This document shows positions 55,214 to 64,000 of a stretch of DNA of 64,000 nucleotides, one piece after another. Location: positions 776,791 through 840,790 of the forward strand of contig JABYQU010000010.1 of assembly GCA_022264855.1 (NCBI GenBank), in the 5' to 3' direction. The position numbers were made by a program, and so were the translations under genes. The stretch comes from Lenzites betulinus (Eukaryota; Basidiomycota; Agaricomycetes; Polyporales; Polyporaceae). The number at the start of each line of letters is the position of its first letter. Position 1 is the first letter of the stretch. The notes beneath the pieces are model-generated. The model saw nothing but the letters and a program-made list of their open reading frames with translations. It was not told the origin of the DNA and ran no database searches.

Positions 55214-56433
55214 TGGGGAGGTATAGAGGTTGAATGGCAAGGCGGTGGAGCCAGATGCTGGTCGCAGGGATGCGCGAATGCTCGACGGGAGAGGGATGAG
55301 TGCTGCGGCAGGAACAGTTCGGCGAAGCCTGAGGGCGCGGCACTCGGACTACGTGGTTGCTGGATACCGGGAGGTTCTGCGCAACTTCTTGCCGAGAGCG
55401 CACCACACGCTAGTGCCCGGTCAGCCCAACGCCGGAGGGGCAGTCCACACGCACCCATGTTCTGGGCTCGGCGGTCAAGGCGGGCACATCTCAGTTGAAC
55501 CACTGGCTCACCATTTTGCAGAGGATACTGCTTACGCAGTCCCTACGACATGGCGTCATGTTGTAGGACACATCGAGATATCTCTCGGCGTAAATTATCC
55601 GACGTCGGCCGTGGTTTGCGTCAACAGAATATGCATCAGTAGTTTTGGGATAAGATCGTCTCGTTCATCCTGGAAATTATGGTGAGCACCCGATCGAATC
55701 ACTGTGATATGTAGTTCAGCACGGATCTTACTTCAAGCACAGGGCGAGCACGATCGGTGGCGCTCTCGAACAAGTTCGTTGTCATCATGGCGGCGAATCG
55801 GACTTCTGCCGCACGGCGATAGTCCACGACGCCACGTCCGAGACAAAGACAGAGCGCACCTGGCTATGTTACAAACAGGTCCAGCGTGAGCACACTTATT
55901 CCAGATCACTACAGCTTAACTTACCCTGGTCATGTGTGTTTGCGCTAGTGGGTCCCACTTCGGCACAGGCAACCGGGCCGCAGCTGGCACGTACACTGCC
56001 CCGTCAGTCTTGGTTTCACATGCTAGGCATATCGCGCACGTTTCACATTCCGGTGATTCACGTAGACGTACCGCCGCATCCATCCATCAGAAGTTCGTTT
56101 GGAAAGGTCGACGACTTGGAGGGTGTATGATCATGCTGCTCCGAGAAAGGCTTGCATCCGGTAACTGACGTCCGGCGCCCGGTTCCTGCCCTCGCACCAG
56201 GTGGTATCGAGATATGCTAGCACCGATTTACGCATACTCATGGCGTGATGATGGGCGATTGTATGAGCGGCTGCAGGCCGGCAGCCGACATGTGTTCACA
56301 CAACCGCGATACCGACCATTGATCGGGTGGCCGTGTGGTTCAGTCTGGGATGAAAGCACTATGGCTTCACAGTGGACGATAAGTGTCCCATGGGGCATTA
56401 ATTTCGGTGGGCGGGTCGCTGACCGCATGCAAG
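55214..56433. other. Gene-poor spacer
   Basis: This 1.2-kb stretch lies between two minus-strand genes. A plus-strand frame at 55230-55685 is open for 150 codons, but its sequence is low-complexity at the start and looks like no family I know. Remnants of a decayed gene are possible. Confidence 0.35.
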
Positions 56434-57597
56434 CTAGTGATTACGCGTCCCACAACAAACGTTGTGGCTCTCTGCCGGCGCGTGGGGCGTCCGCACTTCG
56501 TAGGTAGACGGGTAGAGCATCCTGTGAACGTAATGAGAGGAAGCGCAACTCATGCGCATGGATTCCCATACCTCGATCTTGTGCCGTGCCCAAAGCTGCA
56601 AGTTGAACAACAGGTCCTCGCCAGGCGTGTTGCAAACGACCCCCATCGTAGCCATACCCTGGAGAAGGCCTTGAACCTCCTCCCAGAGAGCAGCGATATC
56701 GCGACTGTCGTGCGGGCCGTGGTCACGCGAGAACCACACATAAACGTATGCGAGGCTCGTGAGCGCGTTCCGTTGGGACAATTTGAGCAGGGGCTCGAAT
56801 TGTGTTCGCAAACCCTCGACGGTGTCGTTCCAGACATCCCATGATAGCTGCCTGGCCGTCTCCAGGTCATGCGGCAAAAAGATCTGTAGTTTGTTAAGTT
56901 CACAGTCACCATCACCATAGAGCAACACGCATGATTACCTTGCCCAAGATGAGCTCGCCATCGACGCGGAGAGCCCTCAATGAGACGTAATACCGGCCCA
57001 GGGTGTTGGGAAGGACGTCAGGGTCCCATCCCTCATGCCATAGCGTCATGGCCACCCCTTTGTCGTCGTCGTCGTCGTCGTCGTCGGCGTAGTCGTCGTC
57101 GTCGTAGTCGTCGTCGTCAGCGTCGGCGGCGGCGGCGGCATCGGCGTCGGCGGCAGCGACATCGGCGTCGGCGGCGGCGGCATCGTGCTTGTGGGGGGTG
57201 TCGTGCTCGTGGGCGGCCACGAGGTCGTGGTCGTGCTCGTGGGAGTCGTCGTCGGCGGCCGCGGGCACTGCAGCGCCGGGGTGGTCAAGCACGTTCTGAG
57301 GGTCTCCAGCAGGGAGGGCTTTGCCTAGCCCGGCATCGCTGTTCCCCCAACGACGACACCCTCTCGGTGTGCAGGGCTCAGGAGGTTCGCGGGAGACCGG
57401 TGGTGCTGGCTGAACACCGACGCGGTGTTCGTGATGTCCACGTGGGAGGACATCCTACCATCGTTCTCGCCGATGCAAAGGTCCGCGAGGCGCAGGTCCG
57501 CGAACCGCAGGACTTCGTTCCCCTCAACGAGGGGGCTTGCGGGCGCGGCTCGGATATGGGGAGTGGGGGAATGCGACGACGGGGTAGAAGGCGCCAT
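56434..57597 (-). CDS. Hypothetical protein with acidic Asp/Ala repeat
   Basis: I do not recognise a domain. The ATG at 57597 starts MAPSTPSSHSPTPHIRAAPA and continues VLRFADLRLADLCIGENDG. After a short intron the frame gives NVLDHPGAAVPAAADDDSHE, a His/Asp stretch and a long run of Asp, Ala and Tyr encoded by the GTC/GGC triplet repeat at 57061-57250. It then reads LWHEGWDPDVLPNTLGRYYV and ELILGK. A clean GT-AG intron (about 56881-56934) joins this to IFLPHDLETARQLSWDVWND. Further on come LAYVYVWFSRDHGPHDSRDI, LWEEVQGLLQGMATMGVVCN and LLFNLQLWARHKIEVWESM. About 360 residues. The second half looks like a folded helical domain; the acidic repeat may act like a histone- or protein-binding acidic tract. 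The 3' end may hold another intron. Confidence 0.6.
57061..57250. repeat. GTC/GGC triplet microsatellite inside a coding exon
   Basis: The plus strand reads nearly uninterrupted GTC, GTA and GGC triplets; on the coding minus strand these give Asp, Tyr, Ala and Glu codons. Such tracts vary in length by replication slippage. Confidence 0.85.
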
Positions 57598-58428
57598 GGT
57601 AGTTAGATCCCGGGGCGGGGGGGCATCGATGTTGGGGTCGAGATAGGTCAGACTGAGCTATATGCCTGTGTGCAATCAGATCAATCGCGTGTCTGGTGAT
57701 CCACCGATTTATCATACCTATCGAGGCCGCTGTGAGGCGTTTTGTGCACTTTATTTCTAGATTAGGTGAGTTCATCACGCGTTAGCGGCAAGGTTAAACA
57801 GTCAGGGTCTTGCGGTACTCACCGAATAACTTCTGAGCTATTTCGCAGCTCGGACTGTACACAATAAATAGGTCATTATGTCCCTTTCGAGGTGCCAGTA
57901 CTACCCAAACCCACCCAGGTTATGCACTTCCCATAGCAGCAGCCCTAGTACCAGCGGTATACGGGAATGTTGCATGACGTTCCCGTTTGATCCTCGCCGC
58001 CTGTCCTTGTCGCTCGGTCAGATTTTGCCACAGATGTCGTGTACTCACAAGGACGGCGTCCGCATACAAAGCGGTGGCCGACTCGTCAGGCGCGCGGTTT
58101 GGACGCCATTTCAGTGAGGTTTGTGCCCTTTGCCAAGCGTGGCAGCAGGTGCTGAGTCGCGCAGACTCAAAGTCCTTCGGCATTATCCGGCGACCCACGC
58201 GGCGAGACGGAATATGCCGGTCAGACGCATTTCTCGAGCTAATTGCATTCCGTCGATGCCGCACAACCTTCCACCAACCTTCCACACCCTGCTGAGCGTC
58301 ACATTAACCAGTACATAAGAGCTATGCCAATACATTCACGTTTCGCGCGAGGCTCACTGATAGCATAGAGACGCCGATGCACCGAGGATCTGGTAACTTT
58401 CCAACAGTGGCTGTCCTGTCATTGTCAT
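57598..58428. other. Gene-poor spacer
   Basis: Short frames exist on both strands (about 100-120 codons near 57920-58295), but no splice structure or family match supports them. Confidence 0.4.
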
Positions 58429-58659
58429 TCAGTCATTAGGTACAAACTGACCGTTTAAGATAGTGCCGCCACACTCACGCCAATGAAGAGGCAGTCTGTC
58501 GTAGCTTATCGAGGCATGTAGATCTGGTAGAGTAGTAGGTGGTTCCATAGGCACGTAGATAGCCAGTTTGTGCGGGGCCTTCGCGGGCGCGCACAAACTC
58601 GCACTACGCACAGCGAGCGCAGGCAGCGTCGATGCGATTTCGAAAAGGATCTCGCACAC
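58429..58659 (-). CDS. Possible short gene or exon, unknown
   Basis: The minus-strand frame from 58659 starts MCEILFEIASTLPALAVRSA and contains EPPTTLPDLHASISYDRLPL followed by HWR. A GTGAGT donor follows directly after HWR (about 58477), so this may be a first exon, but I could not find the continuation. The composition is protein-like rather than GC-artefact. Function unknown; it may be a remnant. Confidence 0.25.
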   Translation of the reverse strand: MCEILFEIASTLPALAVRSASLCAPAKAPHKLAIYVPMEPPTTLPDLHASISYDRLPLHWRECGGTILNGQFVPND

Positions 58660-58723
58660 AGTTTGGCAGTCACATTGCCATCATTTAGGGTCGCACACCA
58701 AGGCGCTCCGTCCCCTACAGGCG

Positions 58724-58800
58724 CAATATAAGCTGCCCCCCCTTCTCTCTCCGTTCTTGATCAACGCTGGTATCCTTACTTGCTAACTCTCATCCGTACG
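58724..58800 (+). promoter_or_regulatory. Core-promoter-like region for the TET/JBP-like gene
   Basis: An ATATAAG box (about 58727-58733) is followed by a C/T-rich block (CCCCCCTTCTCTCTCC) and then GATCAACGC, a common basidiomycete start-site arrangement. A GGGTAAGTGG donor at about 58813 suggests a 5' UTR intron. The next plus-strand gene is the dioxygenase. Confidence 0.4.
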
Positions 58801-59153
58801 GCCCCCTGCTTGGGTAAGTGGATCTTTTTATGTATATGTCTGTCCCTGCGCACTCGTGCCACTGCTGAACGTGGATCCGACCTTGGAACCCGGAGGCAGT
58901 GGCACGATGATGCGCATGTTGCAGACTCAACAGATTCTCAAGGGCTGACACGAGTGTTTGTACGGAATACATACAGGACTTATGTACGGAGATACAGGAT
59001 TTCGGAAGGTAACAATTTTCTTGACTTAGTCTGCGCCCGGGCCGCATGGTTCAACGCCTCTCTTAGACGCGCTCCGGCCAAGCCTTTTCGCCTTGGGTGG
59101 CCGAGCACGGTGTGCCAATACATGCTCCAAGCGACTTTGACCTAGTCGAGCAT

Positions 59154-60909
59154 ATGAGGTCCATTTGCGATTTGGATGCCGCGCGCGCCATCGAAAACGA
59201 AGAGGCGCCTGCGGTGGGCAGTGCGCACGAGGACCACCGGGCACCTTCGAACATCGGGGTAGGATTCATGTCCATGCACGGACATGAATCCTTAACCTAT
59301 TCCGATAACGAAGCGCTGCTCAGCGCCATTGGAGACTCCCGCCGCGCGCCCTTAACAGCGGCTCATTGAACGCGCACGCGCCCCGAGGATTCACGCCTGT
59401 GAACGAGACAACCCCTGGAGTATGCAGTCCCATGGAGCATGCGATGGGGGAAGTTAAGCGCCACGTGCGCAGCGGAGTCCTGAGTGCCGACGACAAAGAG
59501 GCGTACCACTCCAAGCAGCGCTCGAAGGCCCGCAGGCGGCGCGCACGCGGAGCCGTGGCAGCCTCCACCGGGGACCCCGGCTTATCGAAGCGTCCTGTTA
59601 AGCAGCGCGCGAGAGAGCGTCGGGAGGCTGCCGAGGTTCTCTGGACTGGCGCAACTCCGGACACCCCGGCGAGTAGAAGCGTCCTGGAAAGCGACAACGC
59701 CGGTACCTCAACAAAGGGCAGCCTGCCGATCTCTACTCAGTATACTCTGGATATGGACGACGTGCCCGTGTGCAAGTCAGCGTACAGAGCCAAGCTAGCT
59801 CAAACACAAGCCGAGAATGGGCGGGTCTACAGTGCTGAGGAACTAGTCGAACAAGGCTTCGACTACATTGCTTGGGATGGAATGTATGCCACTCGATTTG
59901 GATGGTATACATGAGCGCTTACCATTGCTACAGCACACCTCGCCCAATCCTCAGCAGAGAAGGGAGAGTCATTGCGGTCTTGGTCGGTCAGCCACGCGAC
60001 GTGAATTGGAATGGTATCAACGCCGATATGGAAATCATTATGGAGAACGCGCGCAAGGCCTACCAGCCATCGGCGCATAAGCCCTGCGAGCGGCGCGGCG
60101 ACTTTATCAGCGCTTCAACCGGAATCTCGTACGGAGGAGGGCAGACCGTACGTTTCAGTTTCGTCATGCCTTCCGCTACGTGGGATAGCTTGAGAACTCG
60201 CCCTTACATAGAGACCCAAAAATTTGTCGGGCACCAGCAAGCAAAATCTTGACGTTTTGAATGCTCTGTGCGCCCAGATTGCCGTGAAACGTATGGCAAA
60301 CTTTGGCAACGGTGGGTGCAGACGAGTGTCAAAGTCATGTTAAGTGTCCCTATGTGACTCACACACTTATATACAGCTGCGATGCAGTTGTTCGCGCCGC
60401 GTCTCCATGAGTATTACGGAGCTACCCTCGACGCCCTCTGTCATGCAGATTCTAGCCTGCAACCTAACTTTCCAAACAATGTTTTCGCGAGTGCTACCTT
60501 CAATCTTGGTCCCCGCACAGTCTCGGTTCCCCACCGCGACTTCATGAACTTATCATTTGGCATGTGTGCGATCACGGCCACAGGATCGTACAATCCAGTA
60601 CAAGGAGGCCACATCATCCTGTGGGAACTGAGGATGGTCATCGAGTTCCCCCCAGGCGCTACCATCCTCATCCCGTCTGCAATTATCACGCACTCCAACA
60701 CGGATGTCGGGTCGAACGAACGGCGATACTCCTTCACCCAGTATTCAGCCGGCGGCTTGTTTTGCTGGGTGGAATCCGGGCACCGTCCCGTCAAATCTCT
60801 CCCACGAATGAGGCCAAAGGAGGCCGAGGCGGCGGGTAGGGCTCGGTGGGAGCGGGGTATTGAGATGCTGTCATTTTGGAGCGAACTCTGTGGCGAGGGG
60901 CGCCCTTAG
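59154..60909 (+). CDS. 2-oxoglutarate/Fe(II) dioxygenase resembling TET/JBP DNA-base oxidases
   Basis: TET/JBP enzymes oxidise 5-methylcytosine or thymine in DNA using 2-oxoglutarate and Fe(II). Exons: 59154-59258, 59324-59883, 59934 to about 60149, then about 60217-60310, then about 60377-60909. The N-terminal part is basic (HAPRGFTPVNETTP, QRSKARRRRARG, RPVKQRARERREAAEVLW). A conserved block follows: FDYIAWDG, TPRPILSREGRVIAVLVGQP and GDFISASTGISYGGGQ. The catalytic core reads FASATFNLGPRTVSVPHRDF MN (HxD plus Asn), FGMCAITATGSYNPVQGGHI, VIEFPPGATILIPSAIITHS (distal His) and RRYSFTQYSAGGLFCWVESG (Arg for 2-oxoglutarate). All metal and cosubstrate residues are present and every exon joint keeps frame, so the gene looks intact. 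The double-stranded beta-helix and the HxDxxN pattern support the oxygenase call; the DNA substrate is inference. The start is uncertain, since the first exon is open further upstream. Confidence 0.72.
59261..59292. repeat. Perfect 13-bp inverted repeat inside a predicted intron
   Basis: AGGATTCATGTCC (59261-59273) and GGACATGAATCCT (59280-59292) are exact reverse complements around the loop ATGCAC. It begins directly after the GT donor of the first predicted intron of the dioxygenase gene. Confidence 0.85.
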
Positions 60910-61406
60910 CTTGTATGCTCGTATATGCGCGCGTCCTAAGCGACTCCAACGTCACCCGGTTGTGGCGTATCTTGCGTATCTTGACAGCAGCGCACTTCAT
61001 CCCGATCGTAGAGCAAGAGCATGCGCTCAAAATTCTCTAACTTGTTCCAGCATGGCCTACGTCCCCAAATGCGCCAAATGAATATCATACTCATACATTC
61101 ACCCCGCAGGTATACGTATACAATGGGGTTAATGTGAGACCAGCATGCGAATTTCGCGCGCCCTGGATAAGGAGCTAGTCCTCCTCCCAATGCCCTCGCA
61201 AGTCTTGCCCGTACGGTCTAGGTCAGAAGGTCAGCGTCCACTAGGTCCGTTAGCACTAGCGCTGGCCGCTGCCTCGCGATCAGGCATCCGGTGCCAGGTT
61301 TGTTCATGCGCCTCTGCCCGTCCCGTGCCATCGCTCTACACTGATCGTCTTTCACTACATACGCTGTGTGATCTATCTCGTCGTTGTACAACGCACAAGC
61401 AAGACG
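60910..61406. other. Intergenic spacer
   Basis: About 500 bp between the dioxygenase and the small coiled-coil gene, both plus strand. A C-rich/T-rich stretch near 61320-61400 may be the promoter of the latter. No gene was seen. Confidence 0.4.
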
Positions 61407-61956
61407 ATGACATTGACGTCCGCAGACCCTCCAAACTTGACGTCCATTTCCATGTGGACAGTAAGTATCGTAACTCTCACCACCCTCCCATCGTATTACC
61501 CTGACTTATAACCTTCCCAATTCCCTTCCCAGCATGCACTCTGTTACCTTGTTCGCGTGCGGGTGAGGTTCATGACCAGTGGTAGTTCTAAAGGTGGAAG
61601 GGTGTCAGCAAGCTGACGATTGGGCAGAAAGTATGTATACTTCATCCAACCGTGCGCGAGCGAGTTTTTAACAGCTCCCAGGTTTCGCCCCTTTTTTGCA
61701 GGCCCACCTGGAGAAGCTGAGTGTGGATACCAAGAAAGGAGTGGATCGCCAAAATAGGCTGGCCAAGGATCTTGAGATGGTGTTCGACCTCGTGCGCCAT
61801 TTCGGATCCTTGTATCGTCTCGAGCTGGCCAAGCGAATCGAAGCCGAAGAGGCCCTGTGTTCTCATCGCCGCACATGCGACTGTTGGTGCCGGCCCCGAT
61901 GCATGTATCCCAAGGTCGTCCGACGAGCTCATAGTACATCCACATCCACCTTGTAA
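61407..61956 (+). pseudogene. Small coiled-coil gene, probably frameshifted
   Basis: The first exon gives MTLTSADPPNLTSISMWT and stops at a GTAAGT donor. The second, after TTCCCAG, reads HALCYLVRVRVRFMTSGSSK. The next recognisable segment, KLTIGQK, is in another frame, so a 1-base frameshift lies near 61605-61615. A GTATGT to TTTGCAG intron then leads to AHLEKLSVDTKKGVDRQNRL AKDLEMVFDLVRHFGSLYRL, a charged coiled-coil helix, and a Cys-rich end. About 140 residues if intact. I recall similar short coiled-coil proteins in Agaricomycetes but know no function. It lies between the dioxygenase and the large NLS-rich gene in the same direction. An unseen splice choice could make it intact. Confidence 0.45.
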
Positions 61957-62559
61957 TACATTGTCCGAAATGCCCGCGGTAATTGTGTATATCCATGCAG
62001 GCATTTGCTTTGGAAGCGCTGCGAGCCTACATCGCTTACAAATACTACTCGGACATGGCGTCGGCGTGACCGTGCTACGTAGTATGTGGGTGGCGTACGT
62101 ACTACTCCATGGCATCTGTCGCACAGTCTGACTCGTTACCAGTCGTATGTAGCTGCCAACCATTGAGCGCGTTCCTGCCAGCCTTGCGCGATATACAATC
62201 ACACGCGGCAGATCGAGCGCGCGCGTCTTTCTTGTGAGGCAGACGCCATCTCCATATCGTTAACTGCTACAGCCTTCCCTCTGTTTGGCGACCATGTTGA
62301 GCACGAACTTGAACATGTTCGTGCTCACTATGTAGCACAATATGGGTTAACCGGGTAAGTAATGTTGTCAACACCTTATATCTAAGGAGGACAAGATTCT
62401 GATGAAAAGTGCTCATTACCAAGGTTGTGTAATCATTAGCCGGTTTCCAGTAATTCGAAACATGTATGCCATCAAATGGAGTCCTGTATACGCCGATTTC
62501 ATATAAGACAGGTCAGATCGCGGCCGCGACCTCCTCGCTCCCTCAATCACCTTCCACCG
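61957..62559. other. Intergenic spacer with a hairpin
   Basis: About 600 bp with no supported gene. A perfect 11-bp inverted repeat lies at 62298-62327. Confidence 0.4.
62298..62327. repeat. Perfect 11-bp inverted repeat
   Basis: TGAGCACGAAC (62298-62308) and GTTCGTGCTCA (62317-62327) are exact reverse complements separated by 8 nt. It lies about 230 bp upstream of the next gene. Confidence 0.8.
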
Positions 62560-64000
62560 ATGAAAATCGACGATCGTGTGAGAACTCTCGTGGACGAAGA
62601 GCTGCGCTCTTGCGGCATATCCTGGCGCACTCATTATCATCCTTGCCCCTATGGATCGCGCCACGGACTGGTTAAATCCTACGAGGCAGCGAGTTCGTCA
62701 ACGCGGGAATGGTTTTTGAACTCGTAAGTCGCATCCACCTCCAAGCCCTTGCTTATGAGCATACTTACCTTGGTTGTAGTGCCTCAATACCCAAGTGAAA
62801 TGCGCCCACCACACAAAGCCGCTCGTGCCCGATAGCTACCTTCTCACTCGCCTGCAAATCTGGATTCGCATCGCCGGCTTGGACCCGCCCGTCAACGGAT
62901 CGCGCGACCTGCGCGACGAGGCCATCCTGATGAGGACAACCTCCGTGGCGAGTCGAGGATAATTACGACGGCTCGCGTTCACCGCGCGGCTTTTGGACGT
63001 TCCGCTCGGACGGATACCTCCCGCTCTCATCCCCGGCGTCTTCCTCCGGCACACTCTCGGGTTCGTCCCGAGCTCTTCGGCAGGCAGCGTGGCATCCTCG
63101 CACCGAGGAAACGTAGGACGCCCGCACAACCCCATCTGCGACGTTATCGTTTACGTCTACCTTCCTGTAAGTGCGCACAGTTCCATTCCACGTTCAGCGA
63201 CTCACTCCAGCTCATACAGGGACGCCATAACCCTTTGGTCATCGATGCTAAAGGTACACCACGCGACGAGGTTGTGGAATTCCGCTTCAAGCAGCCGGCG
63301 ATTCACACCGCCCTTCAAATCGACCCCCTCGATCCTCAGACCCCTGTCTACACCATGTGGCACCACACTGCTCAGGACTGGGCAATATATCCGAAGGCCC
63401 ACCAAGTCGTATTCCTTGCCCCGGGAGAGCGAGTGCTCTACCGTGACCTCTACGTCTCGAAGACCCCGAATCTGGATCACTACAAAGCCCTCCTTTTGGC
63501 CCCGCGTGGGCAAGTCGACGATCGCCCACGTGTACCCACCATAGCCCCTCCATATGCTAGTCGCCGTGCTCAACGCCCGGCAGAAGATCCGCCCAAGCCT
63601 CAGTCGATGCCGGGCTCGCCGACCATCGGGTCGCTGCTTGACCTCCTACCTTTCTCTTTCACTGAGGACGACAAATCCTTCACGACTCGCTTCGACCAGT
63701 CCGCCGGAGTTCGCAAGCGTTCTGCGTCCCCGCAACTCCAGGCCTCCGCCGCGACGCCCTCCCGGGTTCGCAAGCGATCTGCGTCGCCGCTGCTCCACGC
63801 CGCGGCGAAGCGCCGGCGCAAGTCCGACTTGCACGCTCAGCCCGATGCGCGCAGCCTTTCCTCGGCAAACCCGGTCTCCGCACCCGTCTCAACCGGTCGG
63901 CAAGGTGAGGGATCAGGTTCCAACCACGCTGGGAGTAGCCGCCGCCATGGTAAGGGGAGGGGGAAAGGCAAGGGGAAAACAACTTCACCTTCTGACGTGA
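62560..64000 (+). pseudogene. Agaricomycete-type uncharacterised NLS-rich protein, partial, with a frame break
   Basis: The ATG at 62560 starts MKIDDRVRTLVDEELRSCGI; a GTAAGT to GTTGTAG intron (about 62726-62779) leads to CLNTQVKCAHHTKPLV, LLTRLQIWIRIAGLDP and RDLRDEAILMRTTSVASRG, then a TAA at about 62959. The next recognisable piece (DNYDGSRSPRGFWTF) is in the +1 frame, and from PPALIPGVFLRHTLGFVPSS the first frame resumes. An insertion and a compensating loss around 62955-63010 therefore appear to interrupt the gene. After another intron (about 63170-63218) the frame is open to the window end: HNPLVIDAKGTPRDEVVEFR, VYTMWHHTAQDWAIYPKA and two VRKRSASP repeats plus KRRRKSD, probable NLSs. 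I recall this LRDEAILMR/GVFLRHTLGFVP family from many Agaricomycetes, without known function. Sequencing error could explain the break. Confidence 0.55.

Noticed and set aside
55230..55685. A 151-codon plus-strand frame
   Set aside because: No family resemblance or splice continuation; it may be a remnant but cannot be supported as a gene.

Overview
This is a nuclear window from a filamentous basidiomycete, most likely an Agaricomycete. Genes are cut by many short (about 45-70 nt) GT-AG introns. Conserved fungal housekeeping genes sit among gene families that I recognise only from mushroom-forming fungi, next to DDE transposons of a type common in that group. No prokaryotic features, tRNA, rRNA or CRISPR array were seen. 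Gene models were built by hand from reading frames and splice signals, so internal exon edges are approximate.

Positions 1-20350: the N-terminus of an unknown protein at the left edge, an ING-family PHD-finger protein, and two long GC-rich gene-free stretches (197-2901 and 5203-11550). A TRP-like membrane channel, a MYND zinc-finger protein and a CNH/WD40-like protein follow. Positions 20351-40418 are dense and conserved: NOP14 (small-subunit ribosome assembly), an ATR/Mec1/Rad3 checkpoint kinase, a YAF9-type YEATS reader, COX7 and COA3 (both complex IV), an RNase III with a dsRNA-binding domain, PAPS reductase, and a Tls1/C9orf78 splicing-linked protein. ING and YAF9 proteins both serve in NuA4-type chromatin complexes, and NOP14, Tls1 and RNase III are all RNA-processing proteins, but nothing suggests that the order is functional.

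Positions 40537-51931 hold two 4817-bp copies, in the same orientation and 6578 bp apart, of a DDE transposon with a multi-exon transposase. The predicted proteins differ at one site only, a CpG to TpG change. An unrelated small gene lies between the copies. An AT-rich segment with a 102-bp tandem repeat (51931-52316) follows.

Positions 52317-64000 look like an accessory segment. They carry an HMG-like/NLS-rich protein, an acidic repeat protein, an apparently intact 2-oxoglutarate/Fe(II) dioxygenase resembling TET/JBP DNA-base oxidases, a small coiled-coil gene and a large NLS-rich protein. The last two appear frameshifted. The closeness of a TET/JBP-like enzyme, recently duplicated DDE transposons and several lineage-restricted nuclear-type proteins is the most interesting aspect of the window.
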